The notes under the pieces: generated by a model | What the model saw: only the letters and a program-made list of their open reading frames with translations | The model's database searches: none | What the model was told of the DNA's origin: nothing | Part shown: positions 38,145-38,206 of the stretch, piece by piece | Layout: the number at the start of each line of letters is the position of its first letter | How positions within the stretch are numbered: position 1 is the first letter of the stretch | Position numbers and translations under genes: made by a program | NCBI GenBank assembly: GCA_964495505.1 | Contig: CAZBVM010000004.1 | Span: forward strand, 1-38,206 | Length of the DNA: 38,206 nt | Direction of reading: 5' to 3' | Source: JACPHB01 sp964495505 | GTDB taxonomy: Bacteria > Patescibacteriota > Minisyncoccia > UBA10092

Positions 38145-38166
38145 GTTGGCTTTAAAATGATATTAT
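38138..38166 (+). promoter_or_regulatory. Candidate plus-strand promoter leading out of the window
   Basis: TTGTAA (38138-38143), 17-base spacer, TATTAT (38161-38166). AAGGGAG at 38196-38202 could be a ribosome site of a gene just past the right edge. It overlaps the minus-strand promoter. Confidence 0.4.
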
Positions 38167-38206
38167 ATATTAAAGGCCTTTTACATTTAATAAGCAAGGG
38201 AGCAGC

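Overview
The window reads as a piece of a Candidate Phyla Radiation (Patescibacteria, probably Parcubacteria-type) genome. This is inferred from gene order and style, not from a marker gene. It is AT-rich, tightly packed, often with 1-14 base gene overlaps, and mostly lacks Shine-Dalgarno sites. It carries a compact secretin-free type IV pilus locus, a ComF gene, a Clp ATPase, TPR and Ig/FN3 surface proteins, and many small palindromic repeats. TGA serves as a stop at several gene ends, so the UGA=Gly code of some CPR lineages is not used.

Layout. (1) 1-940: an inverted-repeat element and a small helix-turn-helix gene with an operator-like palindrome. (2) 946-11407, minus strand: a 14-gene type IV pilus operon in the order pilM-pilN-pilO-PilP-like-pilB-pilT-pilC-pilin-prepilin peptidase-DUF4430-like-four pseudopilins. 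It ends in a terminator and contains repeat elements between genes and inside one gene. (3) 11469-14595, plus strand: a Clp ATPase divergent from pilM, then comF. (4) 14592-21498, minus strand: a split YcaO gene, a SagB-type dehydrogenase, a membrane protein with a Cys/Thr cluster, two TPR proteins and an Ig/FN3 surface protein. YcaO plus SagB is the signature of azol(in)e RiPP (TOMM) chemistry. No E1-like partner and no obvious precursor gene is visible. (5) 21550-23989, plus strand: an SDR epimerase, a lipoprotein cassette and a family-2 glycosyltransferase. (6) 23970-37393, minus strand: a long cell-surface polymer or specialised-metabolite cluster. It holds a TagB/TagF-like polymerase, cytidylyltransferase, SDR, aminotransferase, glycosyltransferase, three methyltransferases, a PaaK/CapK-like protein, a tandem double PaaK-like protein and a GNAT protein. 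(7) 37478-38061: a zinc-ribbon gene and a secreted-protein gene.

Main points of interest. (a) The YcaO gene is cut by one in-frame TAA and followed by a SagB-type dehydrogenase, in a lineage where such clusters would be unusual. (b) Palindromic repeats sit in frame inside protein genes and encode the same peptide (F-S-P-aromatic-G-G-S-P-A) in two unrelated proteins, comparable to Rickettsia palindromic elements. (c) Three transcription units for exported proteins (22407-22957, 33062-33876, 37428-38144) have near-consensus sigma70 promoters, strong Shine-Dalgarno sites, higher GC and hairpin terminators. They look like foreign cassettes dropped into SD-less native operons. (d) A cytidylyltransferase-SDR pair with a TagB/TagF-like enzyme suggests a CDP-polyol, teichoic-acid-like polymer. 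(e) One 878-residue polypeptide carries two PaaK-like adenylating modules.
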